Shown: positions 1-8,816 of the stretch, in pieces | How positions within the stretch are numbered: the stretch's first letter is position 1 | How the letters are laid out: each line of letters starts with the position of its first letter | Assembly: GCF_026153205.1 (NCBI RefSeq) | Contig: NZ_JAPFBW010000009.1 | Span: 1-64,000 of the forward strand | DNA: 64,000 nucleotides | Direction of reading: 5' to 3' | Origin: Aquabacterium sp. A7-Y | Lineage (GTDB): Bacteria > Pseudomonadota > Gammaproteobacteria > Burkholderiales > Burkholderiaceae_C | The notes under the pieces: generated by a model | The model's database searches: none | Seen by the model: only the letters and a program-made list of their open reading frames with translations | Told to the model about the DNA's origin: nothing | Position numbers and translations under genes: made by a program

Positions 1-34
1 TACACGCCCACAAGGCGCCAGATCAGGAGACGCC

Positions 35-1351
35 ATGCCCGGACCCACCACCCCCGGCTTCGACACCCTCGCCCTGCACGCGGGCCACGCGCCCGACCCC
101 GCCACCGGCGCCCGCGCGGTGCCGCTTTATCTCAGCACCTCCTTCGTCTTCGAGGACAGCGACCACGCCGCGGCGCTGTTCAACATGGAACGCGCCGGGC
201 ATGTCTACTCGCGCCTGTCCAACCCCACCACCGCAGTGCTGGAGGAGCGCATCGCGGCGCTCGAAGGCGGCATCGGCGCGATCGCCACCGCCAGCGGCCA
301 GGCGGCGCTGCACCTGGCCATCGCCACGCTGATGGGCGCCGGCGGACACATCGTCGCCAGCACCGCGCTCTACGGCGGCTCGCACAACCTGCTGCACTAC
401 ACGCTGCGGCGCTTCGGCATCGAGACCACCTTCGTGCCGCCCGGCGACCTCGACGCCTGGCGCGCCGCGCTGCGCCCCGAGACCCGGCTGCTGTTCGGCG
501 AGACGCTGGGCAACCCGGGGCTGGACGTGCTCGACATCCCGGCCGTGGCCGCGCTCGCCCACGAGCACGGCCTGCCGCTGCTGGTCGATTCGACCTTCAC
601 GACCCCCTACCTGATGCGCCCCTTCGAGCACGGCGCCGACCTGGTCGTGCACTCGGCAACCAAGTTCCTCTCCGGCCACGGCACCGTGGTGGGCGGCCTG
701 CTGGTGGACAGCGGCCACTTCGACTGGGAGGCCTCGGGCCGTTTCCCCGAGCTGAGCGCGCCCTATGCGGGTTTCCACGACATGGTCTTCAGCGAGGAAA
801 GCACGGTCGGCGCCTTTCTGCTGCGGGCCCGGCGCGAGGGCCTGCGCGACTTCGGCGCCTGCATGAGCCCGCACACCGCCTGGCTGGTGCTGCAGGGCGT
901 GGAGACGCTGCCGTTGCGCATGGAGCGCCATGTCGCCAACACGCGGCGTGTGGTCGACTTCCTGGCCAGCCACGCCCTGGTCGAGCGTGTGGCCTACCCC
1001 GAGGCACCCGGCCACCCCGGCCAGGCCCTCGCGCAGCGGCTGCTGCCGCGCGGCTGCGGCTCGGTGCTCAGCTTCACCCTCAAAGGCACCCGGGCCCAGG
1101 GACGCGCCTTCATCGAAACACTGAAGCTGTTCTCCCACCTCGCCAATGTCGGCGACTGCCGCTCGCTGGTCATCCACCCCGCCTCGACCACCCATTCCCG
1201 CATGGACGCCGAGGCGCTGGCGCGCGCCGGCATCGCCGAAGGCACGGTGCGGCTGTCCATTGGCCTGGAAGACCCGGACGACCTGCTCGACGACCTGTCG
1301 CGCGGGCTGCGGGCCGCCGAAAAAGCCGGCCAGGCGGGAGGTGCGCGATGA
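35..1351 (+). CDS. metY: O-acetylhomoserine aminocarboxypropyltransferase (sulfhydrylase)
   Basis: This 438-residue PLP enzyme should convert O-acetylhomoserine and sulfide (or methanethiol) to homocysteine (or methionine) in the cytoplasm. It belongs to the Cys/Met-metabolism PLP family: the SRLSNPT block lies near residues 59-65 and the PLP-binding lysine is Lys210 in [10 protein letters not shown]. The length fits MetY (about 430) better than MetZ (about 390-400), so acetyl rather than succinyl substrate is inferred. The ATG follows an AGGAGA ribosome site at 25-30. Its stop overlaps the next start (ATGA at 1348), so the two genes are probably translated together. Only 34 bases lie upstream in the window, so its promoter is not visible. 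Confidence 0.9.
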   Translation: MPGPTTPGFDTLALHAGHAPDPATGARAVPLYLSTSFVFEDSDHAAALFNMERAGHVYSRLSNPTTAVLEERIAALEGGIGAIATASGQAALHLAIATLMGAGGHIVASTALYGGSHNLLHYTLRRFGIETTFVPPGDLDAWRAALRPETRLLFGETLGNPGLDVLDIPAVAALAHEHGLPLLVDSTFTTPYLMRPFEHGADLVVHSATKFLSGHGTVVGGLLVDSGHFDWEASGRFPELSAPYAGFHDMVFSEESTVGAFLLRARREGLRDFGACMSPHTAWLVLQGVETLPLRMERHVANTRRVVDFLASHALVERVAYPEAPGHPGQALAQRLLPRGCGSVLSFTLKGTRAQGRAFIETLKLFSHLANVGDCRSLVIHPASTTHSRMDAEALARAGIAEGTVRLSIGLEDPDDLLDDLSRGLRAAEKAGQAGGAR

Positions 1352-2169
1352 AGCTGGAGGTACAAGGCCGCGAGGCCTATGCCTACACCGGCGGCCGGCC
1401 TTTCGACGCCGCCCGCCCCTGCGTCGTGATGATCCACGGCGCCCTCAACGACCACAGCGTCTGGGCGCTGCAGAGCCGCTACCTGGCGCACCACGGCCAC
1501 GCGGTGCTGGCGGTGGACCTGCCCGGCCACGGCCGCAGCGCAGGACCGGCGCTGCCGGACGTCGAATCGCTGGCAGGCTGGATCGTCGCCCTGCTCGACG
1601 CTGCCGGGGTGGCGCGCGCCGCGCTGGTGGGCCACAGCATGGGCTCGCTGATCGCGCTGGAAGCCGCCGCGGCGCTCGGCGAGCGCGCGACCGCGCTGTC
1701 CCTGGTCGGCACCGCCTACCCGATGAAGGTGTCGGCCGCGATGCTCGACACCGCCTTGCAGTCGCCACAGCGCGCCATCGACCAGGTGACGGCTCTTTCG
1801 CACTCGACGCTGGCGGCCAAACCCTCGGCGCCGGGGCCCGGCAGCTGGCTGCACGGCGTGAGCCGCGCGCTGATGCGGCGCCTGCAGGCCGGCTATGCGG
1901 CGCGCCACGAGGGCGCCAACCTGTTCCACCACGACTTCACGGTGTGCGACCGCTATGCCGGCGCCGAGGCGGCCGCGGCTCGCCTGCGCTGCCCGGTGCA
2001 GCTGGTGCTGGGCCGCAGGGATCAGATGACGCCGCCGCGCGCCACCGCCACCCTCGCCCAGCTGGCGCAGGCGACGGTGCTGCAACTGGACGCCGGCCAC
2101 GCGTTGATGGCCGAGGCACCCGACGGCGTGCTGGACGCCCTCAAGGCCTTCCTGCCGCCCGCGGCGTGA
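1348..2169 (+). CDS. alpha/beta-fold hydrolase
   Basis: A 273-residue serine hydrolase of the alpha/beta-hydrolase fold. The HG oxyanion motif is at 30-31, the nucleophile elbow GHSMG gives Ser97, and the likely acid and base are Asp225 (in LGRRDQMTPP) and His251 (in DAGHALMAEAP). This spacing fits small esterase/lipase or C-C hydrolase relatives; the substrate cannot be named. It overlaps metY by four bases, so co-expression with sulfur amino acid synthesis is likely, but a functional link (for example a homoserine-ester side activity) is only inference. There is no signal peptide, so it is cytoplasmic. Confidence 0.85.
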   Translation: MKLEVQGREAYAYTGGRPFDAARPCVVMIHGALNDHSVWALQSRYLAHHGHAVLAVDLPGHGRSAGPALPDVESLAGWIVALLDAAGVARAALVGHSMGSLIALEAAAALGERATALSLVGTAYPMKVSAAMLDTALQSPQRAIDQVTALSHSTLAAKPSAPGPGSWLHGVSRALMRRLQAGYAARHEGANLFHHDFTVCDRYAGAEAAAARLRCPVQLVLGRRDQMTPPRATATLAQLAQATVLQLDAGHALMAEAPDGVLDALKAFLPPAA

Positions 2170-2174
2170 GCCTC

Positions 2175-2196
2175 GGACGCAGCGGGCGCTGCGTCC
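2175..2196. terminator. perfect 10-bp hairpin between convergent genes
   Basis: GGACGCAGCG at 2175-2184 pairs with CGCTGCGTCC at 2187-2196, six bases after the hydrolase stop and 20 bases before the stop of the convergent metallopeptidase gene. There is no T tract on either side, so it may end transcription only weakly or may act as a 3' stabiliser. Confidence 0.45.
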
Positions 2197-2215
2197 CCCC
2201 TCCTCGAAGCGCGCC

Positions 2216-2863
2216 TCAGTGCTGCGGTGCCACGCGCGGGACCGCGTTCGGTGCAATCCTCGGCCGGCCCGGCGGCTTCGCCGGCAGCTTGGTGCTCTGG
2301 CGCTTGGCCGCAGCGTCCGCCTTGGATTTGCCGATGATGTTGTTCGCCACGTGCTGCTTGCTCAGCCCGCAGTGCAGCAGCGCGTCTTCCGCGGTGCCGT
2401 CGTCGTCCCGGGCGCCGACCACGTGGGCCAGCTCATGGATCAGGGTGGCCGCGAGCACCTGCACATTGCCGCCCAACGCCTTGCGGCCCAGCGTGATGTC
2501 CTTGCCGCGGGCGGCCCCGGCGTCCGTGCCGATCGGGTCGTAGTGGATCCAGATCTTCTCGCCCGGGTCGGTCACCAGCTGCTCCAGCGAGCGCCGCCGG
2601 GGCAGCCTCAGGAAGTAGGCGTTGCAGGTCGAGGCGATCGAATCCTTGGCCGCCGGCTCGCCGAGGTGCAGGATCCTTTTCTCGATGTACTCGATCGCCG
2701 CCTTGAGGCGGCGGATGTCCTGCGGGTCCGAGAAGGGCTTGAACTCGTTCGTGATCCTGCCCTCGTCGTTTTTGATCGGGTCGGGCAGCCCGTCGCGCAG
2801 CTTGCCCAAGGTGTTGAGGGACTCGTCCCTGCCCTTCTGCAGCGACATGTTCACGAACAGCAT
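2216..2863 (-). CDS. putative Asp-zincin (M35-like) metallopeptidase
   Basis: A 215-residue protein with a zinc-protease motif HELAH at 143-147 followed by GTAED at 156-160. HExxH followed by GTxxD is the signature of Asp-zincins (peptidase family M35, including lysine-specific endopeptidase-like domains), where the Asp is the third zinc ligand. The N-terminal 75 residues are charged and look helical; the C-terminal 35 are basic and Pro-rich. No signal peptide or membrane segment is seen, so it is cytoplasmic or exported by another route. The start was chosen at the ATG preceded by AGGAAGG; an internal ATG at 2848 is possible. It stands alone, convergent to the hydrolase. The target is unknown, and the M35 assignment rests on motifs only. 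Confidence 0.65.
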   Translation of the reverse strand: MLFVNMSLQKGRDESLNTLGKLRDGLPDPIKNDEGRITNEFKPFSDPQDIRRLKAAIEYIEKRILHLGEPAAKDSIASTCNAYFLRLPRRRSLEQLVTDPGEKIWIHYDPIGTDAGAARGKDITLGRKALGGNVQVLAATLIHELAHVVGARDDDGTAEDALLHCGLSKQHVANNIIGKSKADAAAKRQSTKLPAKPPGRPRIAPNAVPRVAPQH

Positions 2864-2946
2864 GTTTCTTGTCCTTCCTGGTCGACGGCCGCCCACGCCC
2901 TTGCTTGAAGCTGCCGGGCAGGCGGTCCCGGCAGAGAGGCCGGGCC

Positions 2947-2952
2947 AGTATA
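2947..2952 (-). promoter_or_regulatory. possible -10 element for the metallopeptidase gene
   Basis: TATACT on the minus strand, 84 bases upstream of the metallopeptidase start. No good -35 hexamer is seen 16-18 bases further up, so this is a weak candidate. Confidence 0.25.
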
Positions 2953-2966
2953 GGAAGGGGTCGCGC

Positions 2967-2998
2967 GCGGCCGCGTCCCCTTTAGAAGGGACGGCCGC
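2967..2998 (-). terminator. GC-rich hairpin after the AI-2E permease gene
   Basis: GCGGCC and GTCCC at 2967-2979 (separated by a 2-base bulge) pair with GGGAC and GGCCGC at 2988-2998. It lies 18 bases past the stop of the permease gene. There is no T run, so termination is possible but unproven. Confidence 0.35.
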
Positions 2999-3015
2999 GG
3001 CCACCGGGCGCGGGC

Positions 3016-4173
3016 TCAGCGGCCCTCGGGAGGCGACGGCGGGACGGCGGGTTCGCCGGGCGCCGACGGCGGGTCGATGTGGGGCGCGCTGGCCTGCTGC
3101 ACCGAGCCGTCGGTGACGAAGATGTCCCAGACGGCGATGAACATGGCCGCGATCACGGGGCCGATGACGAAGCCGTTGATGCCGAAGATCACCATGCCGC
3201 CCAGGGTGGTGATCATCACGACGTAGTCGGGCATCTTGGTGTCCTTGCCCACCAGCACTGGGCGCAGCACGTTGTCGACCAGCCCGATCACGATGACGCC
3301 GTAGACGATCAGCGCGACACCCTGCCAGACCGCCCCGGTGGCCAGGAAGTAGATCGCCACCGGCAGCCAGACCAGCGCCGCGCCGACGGCGGGCAGCAGC
3401 GACAGGAAGGCCATCAGTACGGCCCAGAAGATCGCGCCGCTGATGTCCAGGAAGGCAAAGGCCAGGCCGCCCAGCGCGCCCTGCGTCGCAGCCACCACGA
3501 CGTTGCCCTTCACCGTGGCGCGGATCACGGTGGCGAACTTGGTGAACAGCTGCTGCTTGTGCTCTGCCTCCAGCGGAATGGCCCGGCCGATGCGCCGGGA
3601 CAGCCAGCCGCCGTCGCGGATCAGAAAAAAGGCCAGGTAGAGCGTGATGAAAAAACTCACCACCACGTCGAAGGTGTCCTGCCCGATGCTGAAGATGCGG
3701 GTCGCGATCACCTGGCTGCCCTGCGCGAGTGCCGCCGTGATGCGCCGCTGCAGCGCCCCGAGGTCCCCCAGGTTGAAGCGGTTGAGCAGCTCGGTGATCC
3801 AGCTCGGCAGCGAGGCGAAGATGCGCTCGAAGTAAGCTGCGAAGTTGAGTTCGCCGGACTGGATGCGGGCGTAGATCGCCGCGCCTTCCTGCGCCATCGA
3901 GGCTGACAGCACGAACAGCGGCAGGATCACGATCACCACCACCAGCGACAAGGTCGCCAGCGCCGCCAGCGTGGGCCGCTGTCGCAGGTGCGGCAGCAGG
4001 CGCCGGTGGACCGGCGCGAACAGGATGGCGATGATCGCGCCCCACAGCACGGCGCCGTAGAAAGGCCGCAGGATCCAGAAGAAGGCCAGCGTCACCGCCG
4101 CCAGCACCAGCAGAAAGGCCTTGTTGTCGGTGACGGGCTGGCCCGCGGGATCAGGGGGTGGGGAGTGGGCCAT
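3016..4173 (-). CDS. AI-2E family (TerC/PerM-like) membrane permease
   Basis: A 385-residue inner-membrane protein of the AI-2E transporter (PerM/YdiK/YdbP-like) family. It has two N-terminal membrane helices, a soluble segment near 100-180, and a C-terminal block of about five helices with the Gly-rich stretch ITTLGGMVIFGINGF typical of the family. Members export small solutes or signals or act as Na+/H+ antiporters; the substrate here cannot be told. The C-terminal 30 residues are Pro-rich. The ATG at 4173 was chosen because it lies just before the hydrophobic region; the open frame continues upstream inside yihY in the same frame but that is not coding. It sits 59 bases downstream of yihY, so may be co-transcribed. 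Confidence 0.85.
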   Translation of the reverse strand: MAHSPPPDPAGQPVTDNKAFLLVLAAVTLAFFWILRPFYGAVLWGAIIAILFAPVHRRLLPHLRQRPTLAALATLSLVVVIVILPLFVLSASMAQEGAAIYARIQSGELNFAAYFERIFASLPSWITELLNRFNLGDLGALQRRITAALAQGSQVIATRIFSIGQDTFDVVVSFFITLYLAFFLIRDGGWLSRRIGRAIPLEAEHKQQLFTKFATVIRATVKGNVVVAATQGALGGLAFAFLDISGAIFWAVLMAFLSLLPAVGAALVWLPVAIYFLATGAVWQGVALIVYGVIVIGLVDNVLRPVLVGKDTKMPDYVVMITTLGGMVIFGINGFVIGPVIAAMFIAVWDIFVTDGSVQQASAPHIDPPSAPGEPAVPPSPPEGR

Positions 4174-4232
4174 CGGCTCGGTCGGGTGGTTGGCAACAGG
4201 TGCACATGTTAGAGCCTGTGCGCAGGCCGGCC

Positions 4233-5474
4233 TCAAGCTTTCAGCAGGTCGTCCAGCGTCATGCGGGCGAAGCCGGCACGCTCCCAGAAGCCGCGCAAGG
4301 TGGGTGAGGGGTCCAGCAGCAGCTGGGCCAGCAGCGGCTGCGCCGTGGTGCGCCCGGGGTCGGCCAGCAGCACGTAGCGGGCGCCGGCCCCGCTCTGCTC
4401 CTCCAGCCGGGCGACCCAGTCGAGCGACATCAGCGTCTCGAGCACCGGTTCGATCTGCAGGGGATCGGTGCGCAGCATCTCGGCCAGGGTCGCGATCGAC
4501 AAGCCATGGTAGTTCTGACTGCGGGCCTGCAGCAGCTCGCGCAGCACCGTCACTGCCAGGTGGAAGCGGTGGCCCGGCGTGGACGGCCGCCGCACCACAC
4601 GCATCTGCAGGCTGGGCGCATAGGCCGCCACGACCGCGCCGAGCAACACGATGACCCAGCCGAAATAGACCCAGACCAGGAAGATGGGCACGGTCGCGAA
4701 GGTGCCGTAGACCGCCGAGTAGGTCGGCACCCGGCGCACATACCAGGCCAGCAGGCTCTTGGCCACCTCGAAACCCACCGCGACGAACAGCCCGCCGGCC
4801 CAGGCATGCGACCAGCGCACGTGGGTGTTGGGCACGAAGTGGAACAGGGCCGCGATCGCGCCCGCGAAGAGGGTGAACTCCAGCACGTTGAGCAAAAAGC
4901 TCACGCCGCCGGGCAGCGCGTCGACCAGCCCGCGGGAGGTGCTCAGCGCATAGGAGGTCATGCTCAGGCTCACGCCCAGCAAGAGCGGCCCGAGCGTGGC
5001 CGCGGCCCAGTAGACCAGCACGCGCTGCGCGATGGGGCGCGCCTTGCGCACGCGCCAGATCGAGTTGAGCGTGCGGTCTATCGTCAGCAGCAGGGCCAGC
5101 GCCGTGAACATCAGGATGATCAGGCCCAGCGTGCCGAGCCGGTTGCTGTTGGCGGCGAACTGAGTCAGCGCCTTCAGCACGGGCTTGGCGATGGTGTCGG
5201 GGATCAGGCTCTGGACAAAGTACTTCTCGACCGAGATCTGGAAGCGCGAGAAGATGGGAAAGGCCGTGAAGACCGCCAGGGTCACCGTGAAAAACGGCAC
5301 CAGGGCGATGGTGGTCGTGAAGGTGAGGCTGCTGGCCGTCAGCCCCAGGCGGTCTTCGCGAAAACGCTGGCGCAGCGTTTTCAGCGTGTCCATCCAGGGC
5401 CAGTCGTGCAGCGTCTGCACCAGCCTGCGCAACTGCTCGCGCCAGGAATGGCGCAGTCCCAGGGGGAAGTTCAT
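4233..5474 (-). CDS. YihY/BrkB family inner-membrane protein
   Basis: A 413-residue protein of the YihY/virulence factor BrkB family (UPF0761 type). The N-terminal half carries about six membrane helices with the family pattern LTFTTTIALVPFF near 50-62 and LVYWAAATLGPLL near 153-165. The C-terminal 130 residues are soluble and resemble a winged-helix-like appendix common in betaproteobacterial members. The biochemical role is not established, and the old RNase BN naming is a misassignment. The start codon lies back to back with the divergent DUF2069 gene. Confidence 0.88.
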   Translation of the reverse strand: MNFPLGLRHSWREQLRRLVQTLHDWPWMDTLKTLRQRFREDRLGLTASSLTFTTTIALVPFFTVTLAVFTAFPIFSRFQISVEKYFVQSLIPDTIAKPVLKALTQFAANSNRLGTLGLIILMFTALALLLTIDRTLNSIWRVRKARPIAQRVLVYWAAATLGPLLLGVSLSMTSYALSTSRGLVDALPGGVSFLLNVLEFTLFAGAIAALFHFVPNTHVRWSHAWAGGLFVAVGFEVAKSLLAWYVRRVPTYSAVYGTFATVPIFLVWVYFGWVIVLLGAVVAAYAPSLQMRVVRRPSTPGHRFHLAVTVLRELLQARSQNYHGLSIATLAEMLRTDPLQIEPVLETLMSLDWVARLEEQSGAGARYVLLADPGRTTAQPLLAQLLLDPSPTLRGFWERAGFARMTLDDLLKA

Positions 5475-5493
5475 GGCCGGTATGATGCCATCG

Positions 5494-5904
5494 ATGCATC
5501 AATCGACCGTGACCGAGACGACCCGCGCGCTGGCGGTCGGCAGCCTGCTGGGCCTCATCCTGCTCGGGCTGGGCTGGGAGTTGTGGTGGGCGCCGCTGCG
5601 CCCGGGCGGCACGCTGCTGGCGCTCAAGGTGCTGCCGCTCACGCTGCCGCTGGCCGGCCTGCTCAAGCGCCGCATGTACACCTACCGCTGGGTCAGCCTG
5701 CTGGTCTGGATCTACTTCGCCGAGGGCGTGGTGCGCGCCACCAGCGACCGCGGCCCGAGCGCCCTATTCGCCGCCATCGAGGTGCTGCTGTGCCTGGTGC
5801 TGTTCACAGCGTGCGCGCTGCACGTGCGCTCGCGGCTGCGCCAGGCCAAGCTCGCCGGCATCCTGTCCCCGTCCCCCTCCCCGGCCTCCACGGAAACGCC
5901 ATGA
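5494..5904 (+). CDS. DUF2069 small membrane protein
   Basis: A 136-residue protein with four predicted membrane helices (roughly 11-30, 36-52, 58-75, 85-105) matching the DUF2069 family, which is common next to FAD oxidase genes in Burkholderiales. Function is unknown. The start is uncertain. In-frame ATGs exist at 5473, 5482, 5485 and 5494. The first has a GGGGGA-like ribosome site but overlaps the start of yihY; 5494 gives the usual family length but has no clear ribosome site. The stop overlaps the next start (ATGA), indicating translational coupling. Confidence 0.75.
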   Translation: MHQSTVTETTRALAVGSLLGLILLGLGWELWWAPLRPGGTLLALKVLPLTLPLAGLLKRRMYTYRWVSLLVWIYFAEGVVRATSDRGPSALFAAIEVLLCLVLFTACALHVRSRLRQAKLAGILSPSPSPASTETP

Positions 5905-7325
5905 CTGCTGCTGCCTCCCCTGCCCTGCTCGACGCGCTGCGTGCGGCCGTCGGCCCCCACAACCTGCTGGTCGACGGCGACCTGGCCGCGTGGGAGCTCG
6001 ACTGGCGCAAGCGCTACCGGGGCAAGGCCCTGGCGGTGGTGCGCCCCGGCAGCACTGCCGAAGTGGCCGCGGTGGTGCGGGCCTGCGCCGCGCACGGCGC
6101 CAGCCTGGTGCCGCAGGGCGGCAACACCGGCCTGGTGGGCGGCTCGGTGCCCGATCAGAGCGGCACCCAGGTGCTGCTGAGCCTGCAGCGTCTGAACCGC
6201 ATCCGCGAGATCGATCCCGCCAACCTGACCATGACGGTGGACGCCGGCTGCGTGCTGCAGAGCGTGCAGGAGGCGGCGGCCGCCCAGGGCCTGCTGTTTC
6301 CGCTCAGCCTGGCCGCCGAAGGCAGCTGCACGATAGGCGGCAACCTCGCGACCAACGCCGGCGGCACGCAGGTGCTGCGTTACGGCAATGCGCGCGAACT
6401 GTGCCTGGGGCTGGAGGTGGTCACGGCCGCCGGCGAGGTCTGGGACGGGCTCTCGGGTCTGCGCAAGGACAACACCGGCTATGACCTGCGCGACCTCTTC
6501 ATCGGCAGCGAAGGCACCCTGGGCATCATCACCGCCGCGACGCTCAAGCTCTACCCGCAGCCGGCCGGGCGCGTCACGGCGCTGGCCGCACTGGCCTCGC
6601 TCGAAGACGCGGTGGCCCTCCTGCAGCTGGCCCAGGCACGGCTGGGGTCGGGGCTGACCGGCTTCGAGGTGATGGGCGAGTTCGCGCTGCAGCTGGTCGC
6701 CACGCACTTCCCGCAGCTCCCGCGTCCGCTCGGCGCCTCGCCCTGGACCGTGCTGCTGGAGCAGTCCGACACCGAAAGCGAGGCGCACGCGCGAGGGCTG
6801 TTCGAGGGCATGCTGGAGACCGCCCTGGAGCGGGAGCTGATCAGCGACGCGGTGATCGCCGAGAGCATCGAGCAGTCGCGCGCGCTGTGGCACCTGCGCG
6901 AGTCCATCCCGCTGGCGCAGGCCGAGGAAGGGCTCAACATCAAGCACGACATCTCGGTGCCGGTGTCGCGCATCCCGGCCTTCGTCGCGCAGGCCGACGC
7001 ACTGATCGCCGAGCGTTTCCCCGGTGCCCGGCTGGTGAACTTCGGCCACCTGGGCGACGGCAACCTGCACTACAACGTGCAGGCCCCGGCCGGTGCCGGC
7101 GCGGCCGACTTCCTGCGCGAGCACGAGGCGACGGTGAACACGGTGGTCTACGACGCCGTCGTCGCCTACGGCGGTTCGATCTCCGCCGAGCACGGCATCG
7201 GTGCCCTCAAGCGCGAGGAGCTCGGCCGTCGCAAGTCACCCGTGGCTTTGGAACTGATGCGCTCGATCAAGCGGGCGCTGGATCCCGAGATGCGCTTGAA
7301 CCCGGGTCGGACCATCCTGGCCTGA
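5901..7325 (+). CDS. FAD-binding oxidoreductase, GlcD/D-2-hydroxyglutarate dehydrogenase type
   Basis: A 474-residue flavoenzyme with an FAD_binding_4 (PCMH) domain (about 35-220, pyrophosphate motif PQGGNTGLVGGS at 71-82) and a FAD-oxidase C-terminal domain. The metal and substrate motif GHLGDGN is at 382-388 and AEHGIG near 429-434. These patterns match D-2-hydroxyglutarate or D-lactate dehydrogenases that pass electrons to the respiratory chain; the exact D-2-hydroxyacid cannot be fixed from sequence. It overlaps DUF2069 by four bases. The following 151 bases hold no clear terminator. Confidence 0.88.
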   Translation: MTAAASPALLDALRAAVGPHNLLVDGDLAAWELDWRKRYRGKALAVVRPGSTAEVAAVVRACAAHGASLVPQGGNTGLVGGSVPDQSGTQVLLSLQRLNRIREIDPANLTMTVDAGCVLQSVQEAAAAQGLLFPLSLAAEGSCTIGGNLATNAGGTQVLRYGNARELCLGLEVVTAAGEVWDGLSGLRKDNTGYDLRDLFIGSEGTLGIITAATLKLYPQPAGRVTALAALASLEDAVALLQLAQARLGSGLTGFEVMGEFALQLVATHFPQLPRPLGASPWTVLLEQSDTESEAHARGLFEGMLETALERELISDAVIAESIEQSRALWHLRESIPLAQAEEGLNIKHDISVPVSRIPAFVAQADALIAERFPGARLVNFGHLGDGNLHYNVQAPAGAGAADFLREHEATVNTVVYDAVVAYGGSISAEHGIGALKREELGRRKSPVALELMRSIKRALDPEMRLNPGRTILA

Positions 7326-7476
7326 GCGGCGCCGCGCCCCCGCACGCCGGCCCGCGTGGTAAGGCTTGAAACGCCCTGCGTGAGCACTTACGCCCGGCAC
7401 TGCTTCTTCCTATACTTGCTCGCGCCGTCGGCCACGCCGCCGGTGCCGTTGTACAACTACACCTCAGGAAGAAGTC

Positions 7477-8310
7477 ATGCACCTTTGCAATACCCGCGCA
7501 CCGTCCCGGCGTGCCTGGGCGGCGCCGCTGGCGGTCCTGTCCTTGACGCTCGCCGGCGCTTTCGCAGCCCCTGCCCACGCCGGTCTCCATGCCGAGTCGA
7601 GCTGGAGCAACCTGAGCTTCACGGTGATCGACCTCGATCTCGACGACGGCATCGAAGCCGGCTACACCCTCCTCGGAGCTGGCGGCAGCACCTTCGCGCA
7701 GGCCTACTCGAGGAGGCCGGGGGAAGCCTTCCACCCTCCCGTCACCGACATCAAGTCCTGGAGCGGCGAGGCGGCCGGGACAGCGTCGGCAAGCGCTGAA
7801 GACGGCGGTATCTCTGTCGGCGTGACGATGGGCGACGCGGCCCGGGACGCCCGGTCGACGAGCCAGGCGCACGACTTCGGCGATGGCAACGGTGCCGTCT
7901 CGCAGTACTTCAACCTTGAGCTGCGCGCCAACACACGGTTGGAAGTCTCCGTGGACGCTTCCCTTCGACTGGAAGACGACCGTGCCCTCGCGACGGCCAA
8001 GCGCGACCTGGGCGGGTACGTGATCCTCAGCTTCCTGGAAGGCGCCGCGGAATATGAAGACAAGCTCTCGGAGCAGCTGTTCTCGCCGCAGGACTTCCTT
8101 GCACTGAACCGGCACCTGTCCATCAGCTTCGACAGCGGCAGCCAGGGCCTGGCTGGCAGTTTGTCACTGCAGGGCTTCAGCTACGTGGAAGCGGGCCATG
8201 GGCTTCCTCCTCCGCCGGTGCCCGAGCCCTCGACCTACGCTCTGCTGGCCGGCGGGCTGGGCCTGCTCGGCTTTCAGGCGCGGCGCCGGCAACGCGGCAG
8301 CGCGAGCTGA
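7477..8310 (+). CDS. PEP-CTERM sorting domain-containing secreted protein
   Basis: A 277-residue exported protein. A basic N-terminus and hydrophobic core end in AHA at 33-35, a likely signal peptidase site. The C-terminus has the full PEP-CTERM signal: PEP motif at 249-251 (VPEPSTYALL), a hydrophobic helix, then an Arg-rich tail (ARRRQR). Proteins of this type are processed by exosortase EpsH/XrtA and are often tied to exopolysaccharide. No exosortase is in the window. The middle is a beta-rich, Ser/Ala/Asp-rich region without a recognised domain. AGGAAGAAG precedes the ATG, and TATACT at 7411-7416 is a possible -10. It is followed by the convergent DUF1178 gene. Confidence 0.85.
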   Translation: MHLCNTRAPSRRAWAAPLAVLSLTLAGAFAAPAHAGLHAESSWSNLSFTVIDLDLDDGIEAGYTLLGAGGSTFAQAYSRRPGEAFHPPVTDIKSWSGEAAGTASASAEDGGISVGVTMGDAARDARSTSQAHDFGDGNGAVSQYFNLELRANTRLEVSVDASLRLEDDRALATAKRDLGGYVILSFLEGAAEYEDKLSEQLFSPQDFLALNRHLSISFDSGSQGLAGSLSLQGFSYVEAGHGLPPPPVPEPSTYALLAGGLGLLGFQARRRQRGSAS

Positions 8311-8340
8311 AGGGGCGGGGCCGCGGCGCGGCCTCTCGCG

Positions 8341-8808
8341 CTACTGCAGCCGGTCCTTCGCGGCCGCCGGGATCGGCAGGGGCAGCACTTCGATGCCCTC
8401 CTCCACCAGCGCCTGGGTGTCCTCGCGCGTCGCGCTGCCGCGGATCGCGCGGGCCTCGGCCTCGCCGTAGTGGATGCGGCGGGCCTCCTCGGCGAAACGG
8501 TCGCCCACGTCCTCGGTGTTTTTCAGCACCTCGCGCACGGCCTTGAGCCAGACCGCCTGCAGTTCCTGCACTTGCATGGAGGCGCCGGGGGCGGGTGCCG
8601 AGGGCGGCGCAGCGGCCGGCGCCGCCTGCGGCTCCCGGGCGCCCGAGAGATTCAAGCGCGGCGCGCTGGGCAGGCGGCTGATCTCGGTGTCCTCGCAGAA
8701 GGGGCAGGTCAGCAGCCCCCGCTCCTGCTGCGAGTGGTAGTCGTCCTCCGACGAGAACCAGCCCTCGAAGCCGTGCCCGTGGCGGCACTGCAGGTTCAGC
8801 ACCTTCAT
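8341..8808 (-). CDS. DUF1178 family protein
   Basis: A 155-residue soluble protein of the DUF1178 family. The N-terminus has the conserved pattern MKVLNLQC-HGHGFEGWF with a later TCPFC pair near 35-39, which suggests a small metal-binding ribbon. The middle (about 55-75) is an Ala/Pro linker, and the C-terminal half is helical, including the block ARRIHYGEAEARAIRG typical of the family. Function is unknown. It begins eight bases after the Nudix gene ends and closes the long minus-strand nuo transcription unit. Confidence 0.85.
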   Translation of the reverse strand: MKVLNLQCRHGHGFEGWFSSEDDYHSQQERGLLTCPFCEDTEISRLPSAPRLNLSGAREPQAAPAAAPPSAPAPGASMQVQELQAVWLKAVREVLKNTEDVGDRFAEEARRIHYGEAEARAIRGSATREDTQALVEEGIEVLPLPIPAAAKDRLQ

Positions 8809-8816
8809 CGCAGCAC

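Noticed and set aside
23-1195. A 390-codon open frame opposite metY
   Set aside because: No recognisable domain; metY on the plus strand has intact motifs and ribosome site.
2216-4045. A 609-codon open frame joining the metallopeptidase gene to sequence inside the AI-2E permease gene
   Set aside because: The upstream part is an out-of-frame shadow of the permease; homology-like content and ribosome site begin at 2863.
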